A stretch of DNA of 14,320 bases, from positions 1 to 14,320 of the forward strand of contig PWGF01000335.1 of the NCBI GenBank assembly GCA_003554375.1, given 5' to 3'. A model generated the notes under the pieces. That model was not told the DNA's origin and ran no database searches. It worked only from the letters and a program-made list of their open reading frames with translations. Both the position numbers and the translations under genes were made by a program. How positions within the stretch are numbered: position 1 is the stretch's first letter; every line of letters starts with the position of its first letter. This DNA is from Spirochaetaceae bacterium. GTDB taxonomy: Bacteria > Spirochaetota > Spirochaetia > DSM-27196 > SKKC01. Below are positions 5,188-11,405 of this stretch, in pieces.

Positions 5188-7264
5188 CGTCATCCTCCCG
5201 TTCGGCCTCACGCATCGTCCGCCGCTGTCGCGCCCGAACGATCAGCCCGAAGATCGACACCGAGAGAATCGGATAGACCGACGCCATGGCAAGCACGCCG
5301 AACCCGTGTACCACGTCAACCTCCCCGCCGATACCCAAGCCCATTGCCAGCACGAGCGGTACGGTCACCGGTCCGGTCGTAACGCCGCCGGAGTCCCAGG
5401 CAATCCCGGCGAAATCCTCATCGCTCAGGAGCGTCACGGGAATCAACGCAACGTACGGCGGAATGAGGAGCCACACCGTAGATATATCGTACAGAATGCG
5501 CGCTACCCCCACGACGATTCCGATCCCCACGCCGATCGAGACGGCGCGCACTACCGATTTCCGCTTGATGGTCCCAACGGTCACTTCCTCCACGGTCCGG
5601 CCGTGCGCATTGAGCGCCGGCTCCGCAAGCGTAGACCCGTACCCCAAACCGAATGCGAACACGAACACAAGGACAACGCCAAGCGCCGTGAGATCGGGTC
5701 CGAAGAGCGCGGGCCGCCGCACGACGTGCTCGTAGACTCGTTCGTGCTCCCGGAACCGTTCCGGATCGAACCGCACTGGCTCCACCTGCCCTTCGTGGCG
5801 GAGGTAGAAATGGCGACGACGCTCACCGTCCGCGCCAATACTCTCGAAAACGAGCTCCTCGTCGAAATCCTCGATCACGATCCGCTCGGCGTCCTCCTCG
5901 GTCCCCCGGAATACCCGGGGCAGCTGACGTCCTACCTCGTCGCCCAACGGCTCGAGCCCCAGCCGCAGCCCCGCGGTCAGAAGCGTCATCCCAACCAACG
6001 CGAGGGCAATCCCGAGCACGACCTCGTCTACGTAGCGCGGTCGATCTCTGAGGTAGAACACGAGCACGAGCGCAAGGAGCGCAGTCAACGGCACGATCGC
6101 TTGCACCGCAAGTGCGGACTCTTCAGCCAGGACGCGAGGAACCGGCGCCGGCGGTGCGGCAAGGGTCTCGTCCGGCTCCTCCGCGCGGAGTACACGGGGC
6201 ATGCGTTCGCGCTCTCCGTCGGAAGCACGCTGCGCCACCCATCGCGACAACGGCATCTCGCCCAACAAGGCGCGGCGTGCGCCCGGGTCCTCGCCGAGGG
6301 ACTCCACTGCCTCCAGGTACGCCGCCTCATCGTCGAAGTAAGCCCGGCGGCCCGCCTCGCTTCCCCGGCGAAACGCGTGACGGAGGAGATCCTTTTCGCT
6401 GTCGAACAGGAGGAGCGCCTCCTCCCGGTGCTCGGAAGAGAAGAAGCGCTCCTCCGTCGTCGGCTCCGGCGCCGCGGGCCGGACTATGGCCCCCAACACC
6501 AGGACCGCCAAGATGGGGAGGGCCGATGCAAGCATGATCACACCGAACCCCCCGCTCGGGCCCTCGCTCTTGCCGGCAGCGCGCGAGACTCCGATTCCGA
6601 GCGCAAGGACAAGCGGAACCGTCACCGGGCCGGTGGTCACGGCACCCGAGTCCCACGCCAAACCCACTATGGCGGCCAACCCGGAGTCCATAGCCCACGC
6701 CACCGAAAGAATCAGCAGGACCGGCACGATCGTCAGCACGAACGGCTTGATCGACAAGCCGTAGTAGAAGCGTACCATTCCCAAGGCGACCGCGCCGCCG
6801 ACCCCCATCCCTATGGCGGAGATCAGAGATTCAGGAGACCGCTCCAGGAGCATGTAGAGGAGGGGCGCTTCCCACGCTTTTACGTTCTCACCGGCGATTC
6901 GGAGCGCGGCGATGGCCGGCTCCGCGAAGGTTGCCCCGGCTCCCACCAAAACCCCGCAGAGCACGATAACCAGAATCCCGCCCCGTCCCGGAAGCTGCAC
7001 ACCGACCCGCTCCCCGAGCGGCATGATGCCCAGAAGCAACCCCTCCAGGAAGAACGCGAGCCCGAACACCACCATCCCGATACCGCCGGCGATGCTCGTG
7101 GCGTTGGCCGGCGGCACCCCGAGTATCACGGTCTGGAAGACGACAAGATAGATGATGACAAACGCGACCGAGCGCACCTGCTCCAGAAGCCTACGCCGGG
7201 CGTATGAGGCGACCATTGTGGCGGCAGTCGGAACTGGAATTGAAACACGCGCTTTATCGTTCAT
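5180..7264 (-). CDS. DUF1538 family membrane protein, two fused repeats (UmpAB-like cation/proton antiporter)
   Basis: The 694-residue membrane protein contains two DUF1538 (PF07556) copies. Repeat 1 (about 35-262) and repeat 2 (about 386-678) share PLGxxVGxQLP (82-92; 439-449), AEPAx (114-118; 547-551) and AWDSGxVTTGPVTVP (203-217; 622-636). A charged soluble linker of about 120 residues (262-385) joins them, and repeat 2 alone carries an extra soluble insertion (about 450-518). A pair of DUF1538 proteins, UmpA and UmpB of Halomonas, has been reported to act as a Na+(Li+,K+)/H+ antiporter; this protein looks like both halves in one chain, so cation/proton exchange is the best guess. The ATG at 7264 has only a distant GGAG. 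It follows the DUF418 stop by 58 bp and overlaps the PII-like gene start. Confidence 0.88.
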   Translation of the reverse strand: MNDKARVSIPVPTAATMVASYARRRLLEQVRSVAFVIIYLVVFQTVILGVPPANATSIAGGIGMVVFGLAFFLEGLLLGIMPLGERVGVQLPGRGGILVIVLCGVLVGAGATFAEPAIAALRIAGENVKAWEAPLLYMLLERSPESLISAIGMGVGGAVALGMVRFYYGLSIKPFVLTIVPVLLILSVAWAMDSGLAAIVGLAWDSGAVTTGPVTVPLVLALGIGVSRAAGKSEGPSGGFGVIMLASALPILAVLVLGAIVRPAAPEPTTEERFFSSEHREEALLLFDSEKDLLRHAFRRGSEAGRRAYFDDEAAYLEAVESLGEDPGARRALLGEMPLSRWVAQRASDGERERMPRVLRAEEPDETLAAPPAPVPRVLAEESALAVQAIVPLTALLALVLVFYLRDRPRYVDEVVLGIALALVGMTLLTAGLRLGLEPLGDEVGRQLPRVFRGTEEDAERIVIEDFDEELVFESIGADGERRRHFYLRHEGQVEPVRFDPERFREHERVYEHVVRRPALFGPDLTALGVVLVFVFAFGLGYGSTLAEPALNAHGRTVEEVTVGTIKRKSVVRAVSIGVGIGIVVGVARILYDISTVWLLIPPYVALIPVTLLSDEDFAGIAWDSGGVTTGPVTVPLVLAMGLGIGGEVDVVHGFGVLAMASVYPILSVSIFGLIVRARQRRTMREAEREDDDG

Positions 7265-7322
7265 ATGAATCTATCAGTCTCCGTCCGGGAACCGACTCCC
7301 TCCGCGAGCTGCTTCTCCGCTG

Positions 7323-8585
7323 CTACACTGCCCGATATGTGAGCTTACGCCACAGAAGCTCCGCCGGCCCATAACGGAACCGTTGCACGTAGAGATTGCT
7401 CAGCACGACCTGCAGCGCGTAGATGCCCACGGTAAGAGCAAGCCCCGCGGCAGGCCCCACTTGCCCAAACAGGCCGAACCCGTAGCCGTAGAATAGTGTC
7501 GTACATATCACCGACTGCAGCAGGTAGTTGCTGAGCGCCGTACGCCCTACCGCAGCCAAGGGGCGAAACAGCTTCCGCCATCGGGCCTTGCGACTCAAGA
7601 GCACGATTGCCGATACGTAGGCAAGGCACATTGCCGGCGCGCCAATAAAAGTCCCCGCGGACGTCGCCAGATCGCGCCAGGAAAGCATACCAGGGTCCGC
7701 ACCGAGGCGTCCAACCACCAAAACCGCGCTCCCGATCAAGCCGATCGGGCCGGCCGTCCGGAGGACGCGTCTCCATGCGGCCACATGAGCCTCCGGATCC
7801 TGCAACCACCGCGCCTTCCCGGCGGCCAATCCCAAAAGGAACATTCCCAGAATTACAAAGAGGGAGCCGCCGATGAAGCCGCCGACGAACTCCATACCAA
7901 AGTCCACGATTCGCTGCACCGTGACCTCACCGAATGACCCGGTGCTATAGACCGCCAACGCTTGCTCGTACATGCGCTCGAACATCGCAACGTTCTCCTG
8001 CATGGCAGCCTCCATCTCCGCCGCTCCCTCAGGAAGAGTAGCCGCCAATGCCCCCAGACCGACGAAGGCACCGGTCACTACTACGGGAACGAGGAAGACC
8101 ACGGCCGCCCACCGTTTCAGGCTCGCCGGCTCCTTGCGGCGAAAGAGAAGCAGGAGGAATCCTACGAGCGCGAAGTACACCAAAATGTCATGGACCCAGA
8201 AGAGCACGGTGTGGACGGCCCCAATAAGCAGAAGGACAAGCATGCGCCGCACAAACAGCGGCCGCACTTCTTGCCCTTTTGCCTCCGCCCGTCCCATGAG
8301 CATGGCCAATCCTAAGCCGAACATTAGCGAAAACATCGTGATGAACTTGCTCTCGGCAAAGAACCAGATGAGCACCTCGGCAACTCGATCCGCCGGCGAA
8401 GTCCACGCGGCTCCCGGTATGAGCTCATGGTAGAACGGCCAGGCGAAATACATCATGTTCACGACGAGTATGCCGAGTATCGCGACACCGCGAATCACGT
8501 CGATCTCAAGGACGCGCTCCGCCGGCTGCGTCGGCAGCAGCCTGCCGGCTACCGGCTCTTGGTGTGAGTTGCTTCGGTCACCCAT
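7323..8585 (-). CDS. DUF418 domain-containing membrane protein (YeiB type)
   Basis: The 420-residue integral membrane protein begins, after a short polar tail, with RVLEIDVIRGVAILGILVVNM, the hallmark N-terminus of the YeiB/DUF418 group, and ends with the DUF418 domain (PF04235; about 260-420) including PLAAVGRTALSNYLLQS and RYGPAELLWRKLTY. Roughly ten membrane segments can be drawn. The group is related to heparan-acetyltransferase-like acyltransferases, but its substrate is not established. I chose the ATG at 8585 because GGAAGGAGG lies just upstream (spacing about 7); a longer frame to 8696 adds 37 polar residues without similarity. It is the first gene of the minus-strand run and may be co-transcribed with the DUF1538 gene 58 bp downstream. 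Confidence 0.9.
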   Translation of the reverse strand: MGDRSNSHQEPVAGRLLPTQPAERVLEIDVIRGVAILGILVVNMMYFAWPFYHELIPGAAWTSPADRVAEVLIWFFAESKFITMFSLMFGLGLAMLMGRAEAKGQEVRPLFVRRMLVLLLIGAVHTVLFWVHDILVYFALVGFLLLLFRRKEPASLKRWAAVVFLVPVVVTGAFVGLGALAATLPEGAAEMEAAMQENVAMFERMYEQALAVYSTGSFGEVTVQRIVDFGMEFVGGFIGGSLFVILGMFLLGLAAGKARWLQDPEAHVAAWRRVLRTAGPIGLIGSAVLVVGRLGADPGMLSWRDLATSAGTFIGAPAMCLAYVSAIVLLSRKARWRKLFRPLAAVGRTALSNYLLQSVICTTLFYGYGFGLFGQVGPAAGLALTVGIYALQVVLSNLYVQRFRYGPAELLWRKLTYRAV

Positions 8586-8628
8586 AGATAATCCTCCTTC
8601 CGGGATGATTTTCCTTCCGGAGAGAGCT

Positions 8629-8651
8629 GCCCGGGCGCTTCCGTCCCGGGC
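8629..8651 (-). repeat. hairpin in the 5' leader of the DUF418 gene
   Basis: GCCCGGG (8629-8635) pairs with CCCGGGC (8645-8651) around a 9-nt loop. It has no T-run on either side and lies about 45 nt before the start codon, so it may affect stability or translation of the message. Confidence 0.45.
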
Positions 8652-8758
8652 CCCGATCGTCACGTCTCCGTTTCTCTGTTGCCTGTTTTCCGGCATTCGG
8701 ATGCACGCACTTGCGGCGTAAGCACTTTCCGCTCAGGCACCTTCGGCTCGGTTGGAAC

Positions 8759-8785
8759 TGTATACGGCCAGTCGCCTCGGCGCAA
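8759..8785 (-). promoter_or_regulatory. weak candidate promoter for the DUF418 gene
   Basis: On the minus strand TTGCGC (8785-8780) and TATACA (8764-8759) are separated by only 15 bp, shorter than ideal. No better match was found in the 170 bp upstream of the gene. Confidence 0.25.
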
Positions 8786-8937
8786 TCGGACATGTCGGTT
8801 GGTATCGGCGGGACACCAAAACGGGTCAACTGAGGCCGGGACCGCTTTCGGAGCCGTCCACGGTGCGGAGTGTTGGCCGCGCGGCGCCGTCCGAGCGATC
8901 CGTTCTCGAGTGCCCCATGCGGATTAGTCGACGATAC

Positions 8938-8966
8938 TTGCAGAGAAGCGCATATACAGATATATT
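8938..8966 (+). promoter_or_regulatory. promoter with overlapping inverted repeat, upstream of the thioredoxin-permease pair
   Basis: TTGCAG (8938-8943) and TATATT (8961-8966) are spaced by 17 bp. The -10 is covered by ATATA-CAGA-TATAT (8952-8965), a perfect 5-bp inverted repeat. AT-rich imperfect palindromes at this position are common operators for ArsR/SmtB-type metal-sensing repressors, but no such regulator gene lies in the window. Confidence 0.45.
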
Positions 8967-9038
8967 CCTTCACGGACGAGAACTCGAGGCATGTGAGCTC
9001 CGGATACTCAGCGCGCCGGACTCTCTAGGAGGTGAGGC

Positions 9039-9272
9039 ATGACGATTCAAATACTGGGGCCGGGTTGTCCGAACTGCAACCGGCTGGAAGAGAACGCACG
9101 CGCGGCCCTCGATCAACTCGGATTGAACGCCGATGTCGAGAAGATCACGGACTCGGACCGCTTCGCCGAGATGGGACTCCTCATGACACCGGGCCTGGCG
9201 GTAGACGGCGAGGTGAAAAGCAGTGGCAAAGTCCTGAGTGCTGAGGAAATCGCCAGCATTCTCAAGAGCTAG
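9039..9272 (+). CDS. small thioredoxin-fold protein (CPNC; redox-active disulfide protein 2 type)
   Basis: The 77-residue protein starts MTIQILGPGCPNCNRLEENA, placing the active-site CPNC at residues 10-13, and has the cis-proline motif MTPG at 49-52. This is the compact Thioredoxin_3 (PF13192) layout, shorter than classical thioredoxin (about 105) and lacking a signal peptide, so it works in the cytoplasm as a thiol-disulfide exchanger or metal-thiol carrier. AGGAGG lies 6 nt before the ATG. The gene sits 194 bp upstream of a permease gene, and this pairing is widespread in bacteria and archaea, where it is thought to serve metal or metalloid export. The exact reductase that recycles it is not visible here. 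Confidence 0.92.
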   Translation: MTIQILGPGCPNCNRLEENARAALDQLGLNADVEKITDSDRFAEMGLLMTPGLAVDGEVKSSGKVLSAEEIASILKS

Positions 9273-9316
9273 CCTGATCGATCGCTCGCGGTAGTACGCT
9301 CGTCGTAGTCTCCGCG

Positions 9317-9333
9317 TGACGCTTCCCGCGTCA
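9317..9333 (+). repeat. hairpin between the thioredoxin-like and permease genes
   Basis: TGACGC (9317-9322), loop TTCCC, GCGTCA (9328-9333). The spacer also holds two GAGCTC copies shortly before the permease ribosome binding site that could pair. No T-run follows, so this looks like a processing or translation-control element rather than a terminator. Confidence 0.4.
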
Positions 9334-9466
9334 TAGTTCGCTTGTCAGGCGGACCGGCGATTGCGGAGCAGTGACCACTCCGGTTTGCTCGAGACATCTG
9401 CGCGTTGCCGCTCGGTTTGCAGGAGCTCGCTCGACCGAATCGCCGGAGCTCAGGAGAAGGGACTCT

Positions 9467-10726
9467 ATGGAGAAGCAGCACGCAGCCGGGCCGGGCCGGA
9501 CCGGAGCGCTCCGGGCGCTCCCCCGCCGGTTTTGGGCCGAGCCGGCCAATCGCAAGCTCGTAGCGATGGCCGCAGCGTTTCTTGTCGTCTATCTCACTCC
9601 GTTCGGCGCCGAGCGCGTAACGGCAGGGGTGTTGGAAGCGTTTGGGCTCCTCAGCTACTACGCGCGCGAGCACGTGCTCTACAGCCTGGTTCCGGCGTTC
9701 TTCATCGCCGGAGCCATCTCTGCGTTTCTCAACCAACAGGCCGTCATCAAGTATCTTGGACCGGAAGCCAACCCCGGCACAGCTTACGGCGTGGCTTCGG
9801 TTTCCGGATGCGTCCTGTCGGTCTGCTCGTGCACCGTCCTTCCGCTTTTCAAGGGGATCTACAAGAAAGGCGCCGGCATCGGCCCGGCAGTCGCATTCCT
9901 ATACTCCGGCCCGGCGGTGAACGTCCTCGCGATAATTCTCACTGCTCGCGTTCTCGGCGTCGAGCTCGGCATCGCTCGCGCCGTCGGCGCAGTCGTGTTC
10001 GCGGTCGTCATCGGGGTCGTGATGCATCTGATCTACCGGCGCGAAGACGCGGAGCGCCGGACGAACGCCGCCATGTTTTCCAGCGCGGCCGGCGCGGATC
10101 CCCAGGGAGCACACCGGCGACCTGTGTGGAAGGCCGGTCTGTTCATGTTGAGCCTGTTGGGCATTCTCCTCTTCTTGAACTGGGCTCCGTCGGACGGGCA
10201 GATTCCGCTTTGGGACTTGTTGTACGCGGGCCGCCACGCGCTCGTCGGGCTTTTCGCGGTCATCCTCGCATACAGCCTGGTTCGTTGGCTCACCCGAACG
10301 GAGATCCGCTCGTGGCTCGTGGCGACACGCGATTTCGCCGTCCAGATCCTTCCGCTCCTTCTCGTGGGTATCTTCGTTGCGGGATTTCTGCTGGGCCGTC
10401 CCGGAGAGCAAGCGCTGATTCCGGAAGGCTGGATCGCTCAGCTCGTAGGCGCCAACTCGGTCCCCAGCACCGCGTTTGCCGCGATTGCCGGGGCGTTCAT
10501 GTATTTCGCGACCCTCACCGAGGTTCCTATTCTCCAAGGGCTCATCGGGGCCGGGATGGCCGAAGGCCCAGCTCTTGCGCTCCTTCTGGGAGGACCGTCG
10601 ATGTCGTTGCCGTCGCTCATGGTCATCTACAGTGAGCTCGGCCTGCGTAAGACTGCGGTATATATGGCTCTCGTCGTGACCATGTCGACTATTTCGGGCC
10701 TAGCGTACGCGGCAGCGGTCACCTAG
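9467..10726 (+). CDS. permease, ArsP_1/SO_0444-type metal or metalloid efflux transporter
   Basis: The 419-residue membrane protein matches the PF03773 permease family. Its first half contains SGCVLSVCSCTVLPLFKGIYKKG (about 118-140, three cysteines, two of them in CSC) followed by AFLYSGPAVNVLAI; its second half repeats the design with GAFMYFATLTEVPIL and LLGGPSMSLPSL. Related ArsP proteins export trivalent organoarsenicals and SO_0444-type members have been linked to Cu/Zn efflux, so substrate here is open; the CSC motif suggests thiol-binding metals. The ATG at 9467 is preferred because AGGAG/AAGGG lies just upstream and the protein then starts MEKQHAAG before the first helix; an in-frame ATG at 9371 would add 32 unrelated residues. 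It follows the thioredoxin-like gene by 194 bp. Its last codons are part of a 15-bp tandem repeat. Confidence 0.9.
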   Translation: MEKQHAAGPGRTGALRALPRRFWAEPANRKLVAMAAAFLVVYLTPFGAERVTAGVLEAFGLLSYYAREHVLYSLVPAFFIAGAISAFLNQQAVIKYLGPEANPGTAYGVASVSGCVLSVCSCTVLPLFKGIYKKGAGIGPAVAFLYSGPAVNVLAIILTARVLGVELGIARAVGAVVFAVVIGVVMHLIYRREDAERRTNAAMFSSAAGADPQGAHRRPVWKAGLFMLSLLGILLFLNWAPSDGQIPLWDLLYAGRHALVGLFAVILAYSLVRWLTRTEIRSWLVATRDFAVQILPLLLVGIFVAGFLLGRPGEQALIPEGWIAQLVGANSVPSTAFAAIAGAFMYFATLTEVPILQGLIGAGMAEGPALALLLGGPSMSLPSLMVIYSELGLRKTAVYMALVVTMSTISGLAYAAAVT

Positions 10727-10771
10727 ACCGCGCTCACGCAGGCCGCAGTCACGTAAGCCACGGTCAACCTG
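10712..10771 (+). repeat. degenerate tandem repeat, 4 x 15 bp, spanning the permease stop codon
   Basis: Four consecutive 15-bp units can be aligned without gaps: gcagcggtcacctag, accgcgctcacgcag, gccgcagtcacgtaa, gccacggtcaacctg. The TCAC core is kept in three units and altered to TCAA in the fourth. In the permease frame they read AAVT-stop, TALTQ, AAVT-stop, ATVNL, so the first unit carries the real stop and the third a second in-frame stop. Confidence 0.65.
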
Positions 10772-10871
10772 CGACATCCGAGTCCGCACCAACGCGCCAC
10801 ACAAAGCCTCCAAAGACTATGGGCGGCGTCTGTGGCCCTGCGAGGGCGGGGGCGCCGGATGATTTCTCTCG

Positions 10872-11156
10872 CTATCCCCTGCCCTCGGGCGTGTCGGAAC
10901 GCCGCTCCGAGGCGGGCCACTCCCGGACCAGAAACCACGCTCCCAGTACCCAATCCCGCTTAACTAGGACCGTTCGTGCGTCTGCAAGCCACAACTTGAA
11001 GTAGTCCGCAGCCGGGGCCTCCGGTAACCGGCCGGCCTCATACCATCGGTCGACAATCTCGACGACTTCCTTCGGTCCTTCGCCGAAATCCACCGCGCGC
11101 GGCTCCTGATTTGCTCGGAAGCCGGCATAGCACTCAACCCGAATCGGGATAAGCAT
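10872..11156 (-). CDS. small conserved-looking protein of unknown function (94 aa)
   Basis: An AGGAGGAGAG directly precedes the ATG at 11156. The protein starts MLIPIRVECYAGFRANQEPRAV and continues with EVVEIVDRWYEAG, DYFKLWLADARTVLV and GAWFLVREW. This resembles a group of short soluble proteins with a VxEVLDRWY - DYFKV - WxL layout, possibly related to DUF6504; I cannot verify that. No signal peptide, membrane segment or cofactor motif is seen. It is convergent with the permease gene and divergent from the GGDEF-EAL gene. Coding is supported by the strong ribosome binding site and the protein-like composition; function is unknown. Confidence 0.75.
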   Translation of the reverse strand: MLIPIRVECYAGFRANQEPRAVDFGEGPKEVVEIVDRWYEAGRLPEAPAADYFKLWLADARTVLVKRDWVLGAWFLVREWPASERRSDTPEGRG

Positions 11157-11199
11157 CTCTCCTCCTGCCGTAACTCTCGCGAAGTCGCGTCCTCAACTC

Positions 11200-11229
11200 A
11201 CTTTACGCTGCGCCCATATTGGCCTACAA
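11200..11229 (-). promoter_or_regulatory. candidate promoter for the 94-aa protein gene
   Basis: On the minus strand TTGTAG (11229-11224) and TAAAGT (11205-11200) are separated by 18 bp. It occupies the same DNA as the plus-strand promoter at 11202-11230, so the two would exclude one another. Confidence 0.3.
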
Positions 11230-11230
11230 T
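11202..11230 (+). promoter_or_regulatory. sigma-70 promoter for the GGDEF-EAL gene
   Basis: TTTACG (11202-11207) and TACAAT (11225-11230) are separated by 17 bp. A start near 11237 leaves a leader of about 170 nt before the ATG at 11406. Confidence 0.55.
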
Positions 11231-11236
11231 CTTGCT

Positions 11237-11405
11237 TCAAGGTAAGCCTGAGCGCTACGTCTCTTGGGCGAAACTACGCAAGTAAGCAGACGGGGGCGGA
11301 CAGCCGGCCGGTCATCGCAACGGACGCAAAAGCAGGGGCCGAAGTCCTGCGACCAGCGCGCTGTGGGTTGATGCCGCATGCGCAGCGCAATGCGAGTGAG
11401 CACCA
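11237..11405 (+). promoter_or_regulatory. long folded 5' leader of the GGDEF-EAL gene
   Basis: Several stems can be drawn: CTTG/CAAG at 11231-11241; CGTCT with AGACG enclosing CTTG/CAAG at about 11258-11292; GCAGG with CCTGC at about 11331-11350; GCGCTG with CAGCGC at about 11358-11388, ending just before the weak ribosome binding site (GAGTGAG). The segment GACGCAAAAGCAGGGGCC recalls part of the cyclic-di-GMP-I (GEMM) riboswitch core, but the first half of that motif and its GNRA-capped stem are missing, so I do not call a riboswitch. Confidence 0.35.

Larger units (their letters stand above)
8586..9038. other. 453-bp divergent intergenic region
   Basis: It separates the DUF418 gene (minus) from the thioredoxin-like gene (plus). 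It holds the DUF418 leader hairpin, a weak minus promoter and a better plus promoter with an inverted repeat. Between 8790 and 8935 I see no gene, RNA signature or repeat. Confidence 0.55.

Noticed and set aside
5108..7207. 699-codon open frame on plus, antisense to the DUF1538 gene
   Set aside because: Its product is His/Arg/Pro-rich without domains or a ribosome binding site, whereas the minus strand encodes a clear two-repeat DUF1538 membrane protein. It is a GC-driven shadow frame.
8690..8750. Loose 15-16 bp repetition of a GTGC-containing unit on minus
   Set aside because: Units match at only a few positions and the period varies; not distinguishable from chance.
9361..10635. 424-codon open frame on plus overlapping the permease in another frame
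   Set aside because: The product is Arg/Ser/Gly-rich low complexity; the permease frame has family motifs, membrane helices and a ribosome binding site.
11300..11350. Cyclic-di-GMP-I (GEMM) riboswitch
   Set aside because: GACGCAAAAGC and a following GGGGCC resemble half of the core, but the GCAAACC-like first half and the GNRA-capped stem between the halves are absent, so it is kept only as an unassigned folded leader.
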